DNA of 64,000 nt from UBA2705 sp963977125 (GTDB taxonomy: Bacteria > Pseudomonadota > Alphaproteobacteria > Micavibrionales > Micavibrionaceae), in contig CAXBNJ010000001.1 of NCBI GenBank assembly GCA_963977125.1, positions 434,001 through 498,000 of the forward strand, read 5' to 3'. This document shows positions 41,826-50,985 of this stretch, in pieces. Both the position numbers and the translations under genes were made by a program. Below the pieces are notes generated by a model. It was not told where the DNA came from and did no database searches. It saw only the letters and a list, made by a program, of their open reading frames with translations. How positions within the stretch are numbered: the stretch's first letter is position 1; the number at the start of each line of letters is the position of its first letter.

Positions 41826-43736
41826 TTGCATAGTCCACAAAATTCAAAAAGCACGACCTTGGCGCTGCTTGTAACGACAATCATGGTCTGTATTAGTATT
41901 ACTATTGGAGCGTGCGCTTTACATTACATGAAGAGAAATGAACTGTTGCGGATTAACGGCACTTTAAAAATTGCCATACAGCAAGTAGATTCCTTGTTCC
42001 GACAATGGGCTACGCTTAATGAGCGAAACCTACAAACGATTACAAAAGACGATAAATTTATAACGTTAGTACAGCAGCAGTTACGCAACTATGAAGCTGA
42101 TGTAAGTGTTAAAGGTAGTCTTCCTTTAACTGCTTTGCGTGAGTTTTTTCTAAATCATGAAGACCGTTGGGGTAATGCTGGATTTTTTGTTATTGCTCCA
42201 GATTATACGAATATAGCCTCAATGCGTGACAGTAATATTGGTGTGCAAAACTTGATCGTGGATTACCGCCCAGCTTTGATTGAGCGTGCTTTTGCCGGTG
42301 AAACAGTGTTTGTACCGCCCATACCATCTGATGTCCCTTTAGAGGGGCAAAAAAACATCGCCGGCATGAATGTCCCGCCAACGTTATTCTTCGTCGCGCC
42401 CATTATTGTCGATGGTAATGTTATTGCGCTATTGGCTCAGCGTCATGATATTCGTAATGAATATATGAAGATTTTCACGGTCACTCGACCAAGTAAAACT
42501 GGAGAAACTTACGCATTTGACCAAGAAGGGCGTCTTTTATCAGACAGCCGCTTCGAAGAACAATTATCCCAAATAGGCCTCACTCAGGCTCATGAACAAG
42601 CAATCTGGTCTATGTCGATTAAAGATCCATTGCAAGACCTGACTCACCACCCTGTTGCAGGGTACACGCAGGATGATAAGCCTTTTACCTTTATGGTCTC
42701 GCAAGCATTAAAGGCAAAAGATGGAGTTAATGTTACGGGCTATAGAGGCTATCGCGGCGTTGAGGTTATCGGAGCTTGGCGGTGGAATGAAGATGCGAAT
42801 GTTGGCGTTGCTCTTGAGATTGATACAGATGACATAATGGCATCATATAACTTTATCAAGCTTATGATGATTATAATCGTATCTTCACAAATATTATTAA
42901 TTCTGTGTATGATTGTTGTAATGACACGTTCGAATGCGCGAGCCATGGAGTTACTACACCTTTCAAAAGAGGAGCTTGAAGGGCTAATCCAGGAGCGCAC
43001 AGATAGCCTAGAACAAGCACAAAGTGAGTTGCTTCTGGCCAATGAAGAACTTGAAGAGTTTGCGTATAGAACATCACATGACCTTCGTTCTCCTTTGGTG
43101 TCCTCTGTGAAGTTGTTGTCTATGGCGCAAGATGCTTTGGATAAAGGGAATATCTCACAGAGCAAAACTTGCATTAGTCATGTTCATTTATCATTGGAGA
43201 AATTAGAAAACCTCGTCAGGGATATATTATCGTTAACTAAGACGAAGAATCTTAATGAAGGATTACAAGAAGTCGTCGTTTCTAAAGTTGTTAATGATGC
43301 CTTGGCTAAGATATCACAGATGGATGGGTTTTCGTACTTAGATGTTCGCGTTAATTTATCTTATGATGTGCCTTTGAAATTGCTCGCTCACCGTTTTGTT
43401 TTGATTGTAGAAAACCTTATTTCAAACGCTGTTAAATATCAAGATCGTGAAGTAGAGGTCCCCTTTATTGCAGTGTCTTGCCGCAAAGATGGTGATAATT
43501 TTATTTTTGAGGTTCGTGACAATGGTCTCGGCATCCCTGAAGACCAACGGGAACGTATGTTTACTATGTTTAAGCGTTTTCACCCCAAGGTATCGTACGG
43601 GTCAGGGTTGGGTATGTATATGATTAAAAAAAGCGCTGAAATTCTTGGGGGGGAAGTTATTTATGAAGCGCCTGAAAAGGGGAGTATATTTAAACTCATA
43701 CTCCCTTTAATGGAGTGTAATGAATCAGAGCTTTGA
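41826..43736 (+). CDS. Transmembrane sensor histidine kinase
   Basis: 636 residues from TTG 41826, with AAGG seven bases before. A first membrane segment (about 12-34) and a second (344-366) enclose a ~300-residue periplasmic sensor like a double-Cache domain (GNAGFFVIAPDYTNIASMRD; YRGYRGVEVIGAWRW). A coiled coil (380-412) leads to HisKA with His418 in TSHDLRSPL, then HATPase with NLISNAVKYQ (N box), DNGLGIP (G1) and GSGLGMYMIKK (G2). No receiver domain and no adjacent regulator gene, so it is an orphan kinase. Ligand unknown. Confidence 0.92.
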   Translation: MHSPQNSKSTTLALLVTTIMVCISITIGACALHYMKRNELLRINGTLKIAIQQVDSLFRQWATLNERNLQTITKDDKFITLVQQQLRNYEADVSVKGSLPLTALREFFLNHEDRWGNAGFFVIAPDYTNIASMRDSNIGVQNLIVDYRPALIERAFAGETVFVPPIPSDVPLEGQKNIAGMNVPPTLFFVAPIIVDGNVIALLAQRHDIRNEYMKIFTVTRPSKTGETYAFDQEGRLLSDSRFEEQLSQIGLTQAHEQAIWSMSIKDPLQDLTHHPVAGYTQDDKPFTFMVSQALKAKDGVNVTGYRGYRGVEVIGAWRWNEDANVGVALEIDTDDIMASYNFIKLMMIIIVSSQILLILCMIVVMTRSNARAMELLHLSKEELEGLIQERTDSLEQAQSELLLANEELEEFAYRTSHDLRSPLVSSVKLLSMAQDALDKGNISQSKTCISHVHLSLEKLENLVRDILSLTKTKNLNEGLQEVVVSKVVNDALAKISQMDGFSYLDVRVNLSYDVPLKLLAHRFVLIVENLISNAVKYQDREVEVPFIAVSCRKDGDNFIFEVRDNGLGIPEDQRERMFTMFKRFHPKVSYGSGLGMYMIKKSAEILGGEVIYEAPEKGSIFKLILPLMECNESEL

Positions 43737-43789
43737 CGTTACTGTAATCCATAAATCCCGTATTTTTAGATCGCGCCCCTTCATGCTAC

Positions 43790-43818
43790 TTGACATATAG
43801 TATCTTTATATTTAGTAA
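43790..43818 (+). promoter_or_regulatory. Candidate promoter before the 43852 gene
   Basis: TTGACA (43790-43795), 17 bases, TAGTAA (43813-43818), 34 bases before the start codon, with AAGGGAG as ribosome site. Confidence 0.45.
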
Positions 43819-43851
43819 TAACATAATACTTGAAAAATAAGGGAGTTTATC

Positions 43852-44388
43852 ATGTCGTATAAAGCGGGTGAGTTAGTTGAAGATAAGGGCATTTATATGG
43901 GCACTGCGCCTATATTTAAAAACCTTGGGTTATCGCAGTGTTTTGCTGTATTCGCACAGCATGGTGACTTTATGGTCATGGGCGGCCCAGAGCGCGCGGC
44001 CTTAGAATTTAAAGATGCGGTGGATTGTGTCGCACAACAAAATACACATCAGGGTTATGATGCGCTAATCATTGAAGATGAAGAATCCCTTGTTGAAGCG
44101 ATAAAATCGGGCCGCTATCAAGGCCAATGGGTTTTACCAAGCTACGGCATAATGAAAAATGTAATCGTGCCGCAAAAAGATAAAGGCGCGTTTAAAGACA
44201 GCTTCCAAAAATCAGCGGTAAATTCATTTACGGGACCAGAACATTATTGGGTCTTATCTGACGGGCCTGATATGCCAGAAAGCGCTAATCGCTTCTGCAT
44301 TGATAATAACCGTTTCCTCACATGTCTTAAAGCTGATGAAATAGAAGGCTCTGTGCGGTCTGTCCGCCTAGAACCTGTCGCACCATAA
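43852..44388 (+). CDS. Unknown 178-residue protein
   Basis: Soluble, no membrane segment. AAGGGAG lies before ATG 43852. The C-terminal stretch (GPEHYWVLSDGPD, then NRFCIDNNRFLTCLKAD, ending SVRSVRLEPV) has the look of DUF1566-like endings (YWSS... VRLVR), a weak resemblance that I would not use to name it. The middle has an acidic segment IIEDEESLVEAI. It has its own promoter and shares a terminator with convergent hemA. Confidence 0.7.
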   Translation: MSYKAGELVEDKGIYMGTAPIFKNLGLSQCFAVFAQHGDFMVMGGPERAALEFKDAVDCVAQQNTHQGYDALIIEDEESLVEAIKSGRYQGQWVLPSYGIMKNVIVPQKDKGAFKDSFQKSAVNSFTGPEHYWVLSDGPDMPESANRFCIDNNRFLTCLKADEIEGSVRSVRLEPVAP

Positions 44389-44412
44389 CGCTAAAGCAGA
44401 ATTTTTATCTAG

Positions 44413-44462
44413 ATATTAGAAAAGCCTGAATACATTAAAGTGTATTCAGGCTTTTCTAATAT
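44413..44462. terminator. 22-base-pair perfect hairpin shared by the 43852 gene and hemA
   Basis: Positions 44413-44434 are exactly complementary to 44441-44462 around TTAAAG. Each arm carries the run AGAAAAGCC or its complement, so U-rich 3' ends form on both strands; a bidirectional terminator. Confidence 0.85.
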
Positions 44463-44487
44463 TTTGGTGTGCAATGAGAAGGGCTTT

Positions 44488-45720
44488 CTAAGCGGCTTCT
44501 GCAAAGGCGAACATATGCGTGTTTTGCCACATATCTTCAAGAACGCCGGCAATATAATCTATATCCGCTTTGCTATGTGATGCTGTCGCGGTTAAGCGTA
44601 AGCGCTCCGTGCCTTTAGGCACCGTCGGGTAATTAATCGGCTGCACATAAAGGCCGTATTTATTAATCATGATGTCTGTGACTTGTTTACAGCATTTTGC
44701 ATCGCCAACAACAAGGGGGACAATATGGCTTTCGCCCTGCATATAAGGCAGCTCGGCTTTATCAAACAAGCCTTTCATATAAGCGACATTCTCCAGTTGG
44801 CGGTTACGTTCAACTTTGGATGTTTTTAAATGCTCAATGCTGGCAAGTGCGCCCGCCAAAATGGCTGGGGGCAGGGATGTTGTGAAGATGAACCCTGAAG
44901 CAAAGCTGCGCACGGCATCAATAATGCAGGCTTTACCTGTGATAAAGCCGCCCATTAAGCCATAAGCTTTGCCAAATGTGCCTTCGATAATATCAATGCG
45001 ATCCATCAAGCCACGTTCTTCAGCGACGCCGCCGCCGCGTGGGCCGTACATGCCAACGGCGTGTACTTCATCAAGGTAAGTCATCGCGTTATATTTATCA
45101 GCAAGGTCGCAAATTTCTTTGATGGGCGCGATATCGCCTTCCATTGAATATACAGATTCAAAGGCAATAATTTTAGGCGCGGAAACAGGCGCTTCTTTGA
45201 GTAATTTTTCAAGGTGATCGAGGTCATTATGCTGATAAACAAACTTTTTACAGCCCGATGATTTCATGCCGTGGATCATTGAGGCGTGGTTAAGGGCGTC
45301 TGAAAAGACAATGCACTCAGGCAATATTTTGGCAATTGTGCCAAGCGCGCCTTCATTGGCGACATAGCCCGATGAGAAAACAAGCGCCGCTTCTTTATTG
45401 TGCAAATCCATCAGCGAGTCTTCAACGCGCTTGTGGTAAATTGTTGTGCCTGAAATATTACGCGTGCCACCGGCGCCAACGCCATTAAGTTCAACCGCTT
45501 CTTTAACGGCTTTAATAACAACGGGGTGATGCCCCATACCTAAATAATCATTACTACACCAGATGGTGACGTCTTTTTCTGTGCCGTCATCTTGGTGCCA
45601 AACAGCTTTTGGGAACTGGCCGACAATTCGTTCCATTGTCGTAAATACGCGATAGCGTCCATCTTGTTTCAACTCTTCAACTCTTTTTGAAAAGAAGCTG
45701 TCGTAATCTATCATTGGCAT
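44488..45720 (-). CDS. hemA: 5-Aminolevulinate synthase
   Basis: PLP enzyme that condenses glycine and succinyl-CoA to 5-aminolevulinate, the C4 entry to haem typical of Alphaproteobacteria. The 410 residues have WCSNDYLGMG, the acyl-CoA region GAGGTRNISGTT, the PLP-contact stretch YLDEVHAVGMYGPRGGG, and Lys251 in EGTFGKAYG as Schiff-base lysine. Length is normal. It stands alone; no iron box is recognised upstream. Confidence 0.96.
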   Translation of the reverse strand: MPMIDYDSFFSKRVEELKQDGRYRVFTTMERIVGQFPKAVWHQDDGTEKDVTIWCSNDYLGMGHHPVVIKAVKEAVELNGVGAGGTRNISGTTIYHKRVEDSLMDLHNKEAALVFSSGYVANEGALGTIAKILPECIVFSDALNHASMIHGMKSSGCKKFVYQHNDLDHLEKLLKEAPVSAPKIIAFESVYSMEGDIAPIKEICDLADKYNAMTYLDEVHAVGMYGPRGGGVAEERGLMDRIDIIEGTFGKAYGLMGGFITGKACIIDAVRSFASGFIFTTSLPPAILAGALASIEHLKTSKVERNRQLENVAYMKGLFDKAELPYMQGESHIVPLVVGDAKCCKQVTDIMINKYGLYVQPINYPTVPKGTERLRLTATASHSKADIDYIAGVLEDMWQNTHMFAFAEAA

Positions 45721-45856
45721 GGCGTGTACTCTGTTTATTGAACGGAATAATAGTCTTTAAATTATCGTATAAACTTATGCATCATTTTAAATGGCAAGGC
45801 AAGGTGCTATAGTTTAGTGTAATATACTTATTAAAACAAACTTGAAAATGGTGTAA

Positions 45857-46810
45857 ATGCTTATAGTTTTTGGTTCTTTATGTATGGATTTCTTTATGAC
45901 TGTGGACGCACATCCCGCAGATAGGCATCCTGTATCTGCAGATTCGTATAATATGTGTCCTGGTGGGCGCGGTGGAAATCAGGCGTTAGCTTCTGCGCGC
46001 ATGGGCGTAAAAACAGCGATTGTCGGTATGGTCGGTGAAGACCCTATGGGACAAAAACTTTTAGATAAGTTGCGCTCTGAGGGCGTTTTGACTTCAGGCG
46101 TTGGCCGTTCAGAAAAGAATACGGGCTGTAATTGTATACCAATTGATCAAGATGATGAGCCGCGCATATACCAAGCCATGGGGGCGAATGGTGATTCTTC
46201 GGCGGATCAGATCCCAGATGAAATTCTAAATGATGCGACAATGCTTGTTTTGCAAATGGAGCTTCCTGAAGAGGAAAACTATAAATTAATGCAGCGCGCC
46301 AAAGAACGCGGCGCTAAAATATTGCTGAACCTCGCCCCGATGAAGATGATTCCACGCAAGTTTTTAACCATGATTGATTATTTGGTTATTAATCAGCTTG
46401 AGGCGCGTGAAATCGCACGCACAACAGAAATGGTGCGCGATAATAATGCGGTGATGATCGCGCAAGGCCTGTCAAAAGAAGGGGACTTAACCTGTATCGT
46501 TACGCTTGGTGGTAAGGGCTCTATTGCGGTTGAGCCAAATGGTAAAGTTTGGACGGTGGGTGCTTTGCTTATTAGTGAAGAAGTCAGCGTTGAAGACCGT
46601 TGGGGGGCGAGTGACGCATATTGTGGAACTCTGGCCGCTTGTCTATATCAGGACATGTCTATGGGGGATTCTTTAGCGCGTGCTAGTGTCGCTGCCTCTT
46701 TATCTTGTCGCGCCGCTGGTGGACAGCCGTCATTTGCTTATTCTGATGACGTTGATAAGGCATTGGTGGATTTCCCGCCAGCGAGTTTGGTGGATGTAGC
46801 AGCGAGCTAA
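45857..46810 (+). CDS. PfkB-family carbohydrate kinase with altered signature
   Basis: 317 residues with the ribokinase fold: FGSLCMDFFMTVD at the start, GGRGGNQALASARMG (sugar contact), VGMVGEDPMG, and LVINQLEAREI. The C-terminal family signature, normally DTTGAGD, reads DRWGASD, so the anion-hole GAG is changed to GAS while the catalytic base Asp is kept. NLAP and TLGGKGS remain. Activity and substrate are uncertain. A second, canonical ribokinase is encoded at 50986-51936. Confidence 0.85.
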   Translation: MLIVFGSLCMDFFMTVDAHPADRHPVSADSYNMCPGGRGGNQALASARMGVKTAIVGMVGEDPMGQKLLDKLRSEGVLTSGVGRSEKNTGCNCIPIDQDDEPRIYQAMGANGDSSADQIPDEILNDATMLVLQMELPEEENYKLMQRAKERGAKILLNLAPMKMIPRKFLTMIDYLVINQLEAREIARTTEMVRDNNAVMIAQGLSKEGDLTCIVTLGGKGSIAVEPNGKVWTVGALLISEEVSVEDRWGASDAYCGTLAACLYQDMSMGDSLARASVAASLSCRAAGGQPSFAYSDDVDKALVDFPPASLVDVAAS

Positions 46811-46886
46811 TCTCACTAATCCAACACGTCTTTGCGGGATCGTGAAATTAGGTGTGATTACAAATACGTGGGATTAATTGTCTAAA

Positions 46887-47318
46887 TTAATCGTCTAGAT
46901 GTGTTTGAATCATTTCAGCGATTTCATCGCCTGTATAGTCATGTTCCGCGGCGATTTCTTCAAAAATGACGCGCGTGAGCAAATCAGCTAAATCATCCTC
47001 AGTTTCAGCCCAATAATCAATAATGGCACGGCGATATAATGTCAGTTTGTCTTTTTCGTCGGAGTTTTTAACTTCGATACCGGGGGATATTTCACGCCCA
47101 GATTTCAAGAAAACAAGAACCTCATAAGGATCATCGCTTTCTAATTGGGCTTCTAAATGTTCATCAATAAAATCTTCAATGACGCATTCAAGGTTTTTGC
47201 AATAATCCGCAAATATATCAGGCAAAGTCTCAATGCAATTATTGGCTAAGACCAGTATATCTTCCGCGCTCGGCGGCGTTGAAAAATTCATAATGATTTC
47301 TTGGCGACTCGTTTGCAT
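46887..47318 (-). CDS. Acidic unknown protein; possible MPN/Zn-protease-like (metallopeptidase family) relation
   Basis: 143 residues from ATG 47318 (AAAGGG eight bases before); the frame runs to 47384. Very acidic. The order FSTPPSAEDIL, LPDIFADYCKNLECVIEDFID, LTLYRRAIIDYWAETEDDLADLLTRVIFEEIAAEHDYTGDEI resembles the metallopeptidase-like MMP/DUF1025 family of Proteobacteria, in which HEIGHHFG follows LYR-type stretches. Here the expected HExxH is not present (EEIAAEHDY instead), so if related it would be catalytically changed. That link is tentative. Confidence 0.7.
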   Translation of the reverse strand: MQTSRQEIIMNFSTPPSAEDILVLANNCIETLPDIFADYCKNLECVIEDFIDEHLEAQLESDDPYEVLVFLKSGREISPGIEVKNSDEKDKLTLYRRAIIDYWAETEDDLADLLTRVIFEEIAAEHDYTGDEIAEMIQTHLDD

Positions 47319-47488
47319 GAACAAACCCTTTAAATATAAAAATACTGAAGAATGTAATTTAAATGTTTTCTTATGGTTTGCCAATAAGAAGAATTAAGTT
47401 GTAAGACATATTTTGCGGCAGCCTTTGTCATATTTGTTTGCTTTTCTGCATGATAAGGTTTACACATATGTATTCAGATGGGTAGTAA

Positions 47489-49765
47489 ATGACAAAATAT
47501 ACACGGTCGAGGAAATCTAAGCGTACGACTAAGCCGAGCTTAACGCAAACCGAAAGCATGATGCTTTTTGCTTTGTCAGCTTTTCCGGCAGTGCCGCGCT
47601 GTGCAGATGAGTGGGCGAAGCTTGTCGCTGATGACGCACAAAGTCAGGGCTTTACGCGCGCTGTTGGCCGCCTTGCTCAAAAAGGCTTAATACGCGAGAT
47701 AGAAGACGATAACGGCGTAAGTCGATATAAGATCGTCAAAAATACAGCGCAGCCAAATTTCTTTATTGCTAAGATTTCAAGTGAGATTAACGAGACAGAT
47801 GAAAAATTCATCCGTTTAGAGCCGCAAAATGGCGTCGAGCATCTAAATTTTAATTTTATTATCCCGAGCAAAGACTTTCATAAATTTGATTTTAGCCCTG
47901 GCCAAATGGGCGTTTTTCGTTTTCCTAAATTTAAACGTGCTGATCCTAAAGCTGCGGCGGGGCAAGCTACACATAAAAATTCAGCAACAATTGATAACGT
48001 GCCGGATGTTTGCCCTGATGTGTGCGTAGAGCCGTATTTCTCTTTCACCAAAAAACGCGATGCTTGTTACGTTATTGGCAACGCAATCCGTGGTGATAAG
48101 AACAAAATCTGTATAGCGGGCGGCGAACTCACCGCAACCCTTGCTGTAAGCGCAGGGAAAAGTAAGCATTTAAAACATGATTGCCTTTATCGTATAAAAG
48201 TTACGCCTGACTTTAGCCCGTTTAAGCCATGCGCGACTTTGGCTAAAGGCCAAGAAATCTATAATCCTCATGCGCAAGAAAACGACTTCTCACATTTGAT
48301 GAAGCGTTTTGATTTGTCGCGCGATCATGATAAAAAGATCAATGATTTAGCCGCAAAAACCCAGAAACAAGCGGGGCCATTTATTGCCTCTAGCGCTAAT
48401 GACAATAAATTTATTATCAGTATCGATCAGCCGGGCACACAATGCATTGATGATGCGTTTTCATTACTAAAACACAGTAATGGTTATACGCAGGAAACTT
48501 ACTTAATCGCTGTACCGTTATTTTTTGATATAAACTCCGATCTTTATAAAGCCTCTCTTGATAAGGGGCAGTCTTTATATGCAGGTAAGCGTACGGTTAG
48601 CTCGACTATCCCAAGTGTTCTTAGCCATGGCAAAGCATCTTTGCATGAAGGGCAAGATTGCCCCGTCGTCGTTGTCCGTACAGAATATGATTTAAACGGC
48701 CGTATAATTGAGCAAGATTTTAAAGACAGCTTTCGAAAAGATTTTATTCGCGTTACACGCAATATTTCAGACCGTCAATTTAATGCAGGCATACAGGCTG
48801 GCGATCCTAAATTTACAGTCTATAAAGAATTTATGGATGCGCGCAGAGATACATTGCGCCATAAAAAAACGCAGCCTTTGCATAGCCTGTTTAATCAATG
48901 TAGTGATGTCGGCATTATTGATAGTAATATAGTGGCGGATCGTATGTTAAACGCGAATGCTCTAGCGGGACGTTTCCTTCATGAGAAGGGAATAGCTGCG
49001 GGGTTTCGTAATTTTGGTTTAAGTGCTTCACCATCTTATTACGACCATACGCGCTATAAGCTTGGATTAATTTCTAGCGTTTATGCCGATATATTGCCAG
49101 TTTCTGGGGCTGAATTTAGTTCAAGCCACTTAAAAACTCTATTGGATGCTTCTGCTAAAGCGGGACATTTAGACATTGTCAGTGCCCTTATAAAAGAGCG
49201 TAGCCTTGATCAATCGCAATATAATGCCGTTAATCGTGGTCATACAGATATTGGTATTGATGCTTATGCGACGATTTCCTCAGCGGCGCGCCGTCATGTT
49301 GACTATGTGAACCAGTCGCTGATTTTATCAGAGCTTGGCCATACAATAGCTGGTGTTGAGTATCTCTATCATCCTGAGAAAATGCAGAAAATATGTGATC
49401 ATTTGAATGATGTACAAATACGTCACGATACTTTGTTCCAAGCGAGTAAACAGCGCCATAATCGTGCGATCATGCATGAGCTATCGGTTCGCGTTGAGCC
49501 TGCCGTCATTACAAATATGAGCGGTTCGTCTTTATTGGTAAAATACGAGAACTATAATGTGAGCGAATATTTCAATGCGCAGGCTTTGGCCGTTTCAGGT
49601 TTTGAAATTGATTCGGTGAATCAAGAATTAGTTTTGCCCTCATATTACTCAGGTAAGCCAGCAGAGCGCTATGCCATGGGCTGCCGCGTGAATATTCAAA
49701 TTGATAAAGAAACAGGTATAGACCAAGGCCCGAGCGCCTTTAAAGTTAAAATCCTTCCACGTTAA
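47489..49765 (+). CDS. RNB-domain exoribonuclease (RNase II/R family), divergent
   Basis: 758 residues. A winged-helix-like N-terminal part (about 20-70), OB-like cold-shock regions (100-250), the RNB catalytic domain from about 308, and a degenerate S1-like end (YAMGCRVNIQID). The metal-site signature is SIDQPGTQCIDDAF: Asp313, Asp321 and Asp322 are kept, but Cys319 replaces the Asp equivalent to E. coli RNase II Asp207. SSTIPSVLSHGKASL and the Arg pair in ISSAARRHVDY match RNase R/II. Role in RNA decay is likely but its efficiency is uncertain. Monocistronic. Confidence 0.85.
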   Translation: MTKYTRSRKSKRTTKPSLTQTESMMLFALSAFPAVPRCADEWAKLVADDAQSQGFTRAVGRLAQKGLIREIEDDNGVSRYKIVKNTAQPNFFIAKISSEINETDEKFIRLEPQNGVEHLNFNFIIPSKDFHKFDFSPGQMGVFRFPKFKRADPKAAAGQATHKNSATIDNVPDVCPDVCVEPYFSFTKKRDACYVIGNAIRGDKNKICIAGGELTATLAVSAGKSKHLKHDCLYRIKVTPDFSPFKPCATLAKGQEIYNPHAQENDFSHLMKRFDLSRDHDKKINDLAAKTQKQAGPFIASSANDNKFIISIDQPGTQCIDDAFSLLKHSNGYTQETYLIAVPLFFDINSDLYKASLDKGQSLYAGKRTVSSTIPSVLSHGKASLHEGQDCPVVVVRTEYDLNGRIIEQDFKDSFRKDFIRVTRNISDRQFNAGIQAGDPKFTVYKEFMDARRDTLRHKKTQPLHSLFNQCSDVGIIDSNIVADRMLNANALAGRFLHEKGIAAGFRNFGLSASPSYYDHTRYKLGLISSVYADILPVSGAEFSSSHLKTLLDASAKAGHLDIVSALIKERSLDQSQYNAVNRGHTDIGIDAYATISSAARRHVDYVNQSLILSELGHTIAGVEYLYHPEKMQKICDHLNDVQIRHDTLFQASKQRHNRAIMHELSVRVEPAVITNMSGSSLLVKYENYNVSEYFNAQALAVSGFEIDSVNQELVLPSYYSGKPAERYAMGCRVNIQIDKETGIDQGPSAFKVKILPR

Positions 49766-49929
49766 GACAGTATTCTACGCAAATAACTTACATACATAAG
49801 TACAACAGCATATAATAATGTTACATTACGCAGGATGTTTTATTCCTCGTAATGTTTTAGTAACTTTTTTACGTTATGCTTTACTATTAAATTATAATAT
49901 TAGACATATTGGGTTGGGTAGTTTTACTT

Positions 49930-50442
49930 ATGGGTTATGCTTTAGACAAAGCTTCTGTATTAATTGTTGAGGACATGGTTCCCTTGGCTCTTGTGACAGA
50001 GAAAATGCTTAAAACCTTTGGTTTTGAGACTGTTTATGTTGCTCATAATGTGAATGATGCTTTTAAGCTTTTTCAAAAACATTCCCCTGATATTATTCTA
50101 ACCGATTGGATTTTTGAGGAACATAGCGGCTTGGAGCTAACCAAGCTTATACGCCGTGACCCTTTAACTAAAAATCCTTATGTGCCGATCATTTTAATGA
50201 GCGGTTTCACACATAAACTGCATGTGACGCAAGCAAGAGATATCGGGGTAAGCGAATTCCTTGTTAAGCCATTTAACGCACAGGATTTATATTCGCACAT
50301 CGTCCAAGCTATTGAAAAACCAAGGCAATTTGTCGATGATGGCGAAAGGTTCTTTGGCCCAGATCGTAGACGTAACCGCGCAGAGTCTAGCTATGATGGC
50401 CCAGCAAGACGTTACAATGACGCACACGGTGCTTCCGCCTGA
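49930..50442 (+). CDS. CheY-like response regulator with GPDRRR tail
   Basis: 170 residues from ATG 49930 (the frame extends to TTG 49909). The receiver domain has acidic Glu14/Asp15, phospho-acceptor Asp59 in LTDWIF, Ser91 in LMSGF and Lys113 in LVKPF. A C-terminal extension holds FFGPDRRRNR (141-150), a tail typical of a group of alphaproteobacterial single-domain regulators, and there is no DNA-binding domain. It is followed 67 bases later by a 157-residue unknown, a pairing that suggests a functional partner. Confidence 0.9.
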   Translation: MGYALDKASVLIVEDMVPLALVTEKMLKTFGFETVYVAHNVNDAFKLFQKHSPDIILTDWIFEEHSGLELTKLIRRDPLTKNPYVPIILMSGFTHKLHVTQARDIGVSEFLVKPFNAQDLYSHIVQAIEKPRQFVDDGERFFGPDRRRNRAESSYDGPARRYNDAHGASA

Positions 50443-50509
50443 GATAGACTGCAAGGCAGGCTACGGGGATATACGGTTTTGAACTTTAAAACGTAGAGGA
50501 TAGCTCTAT

Positions 50510-50983
50510 ATGCGTATTTTTAACGCCCCTAATTATTTGAAAAATAAAGTGGGTTCGGGCGGTATACCTCAAAATTTAATTGATGACGCTGAAAAACACA
50601 TAGCGACGGCTTATGATGAATTTGAAGATTATGTGCGCGATCAACTTGAGAATCTTCGCCTATCTTGCTTGGCCATCAGCAGCAAAAAAGCCCTAGGAAA
50701 AGAAGAACAATTTGCCCTTGTCACACCCATAGTGATGTTAAAGGCGCATGGTACGATGTTTGGTTATGCGCTTATTTCAGATATGTCATGCATTGTTGTA
50801 GATTTTTTAGAACGCATAGATTTTTTTGACGAAGATGCTGGTATTATTATTGATGTATATCAGCAATCCGCTTTAGTAATTATAGACAGAAAGCTACAGG
50901 CAGGCGGCGGACGTATAGGACTTGATTTTAGTATGGAGTTGACCAAAGCTTGTGAGCGTTATTACAAAAAGCATTCATGCTAA
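50510..50983 (+). CDS. Unknown 157-residue helical protein paired with the response regulator
   Basis: Soluble, all-helical in appearance: IDDAEKHIATAYDEFEDYVRDQLENL, then MLKAHGTMFGYALISDMSCIVVDFLERIDFF and a C-terminal helix. It begins 67 bases after the regulator gene on the same strand, with AGAGGA upstream. The gene pair is probably cotranscribed. A phosphotransfer (Hpt-like) or binding role is possible by analogy, but the Hpt signature (HxLKG) is not present, so the role is open. Confidence 0.8.
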   Translation: MRIFNAPNYLKNKVGSGGIPQNLIDDAEKHIATAYDEFEDYVRDQLENLRLSCLAISSKKALGKEEQFALVTPIVMLKAHGTMFGYALISDMSCIVVDFLERIDFFDEDAGIIIDVYQQSALVIIDRKLQAGGGRIGLDFSMELTKACERYYKKHSC

Positions 50984-50985
50984 CG

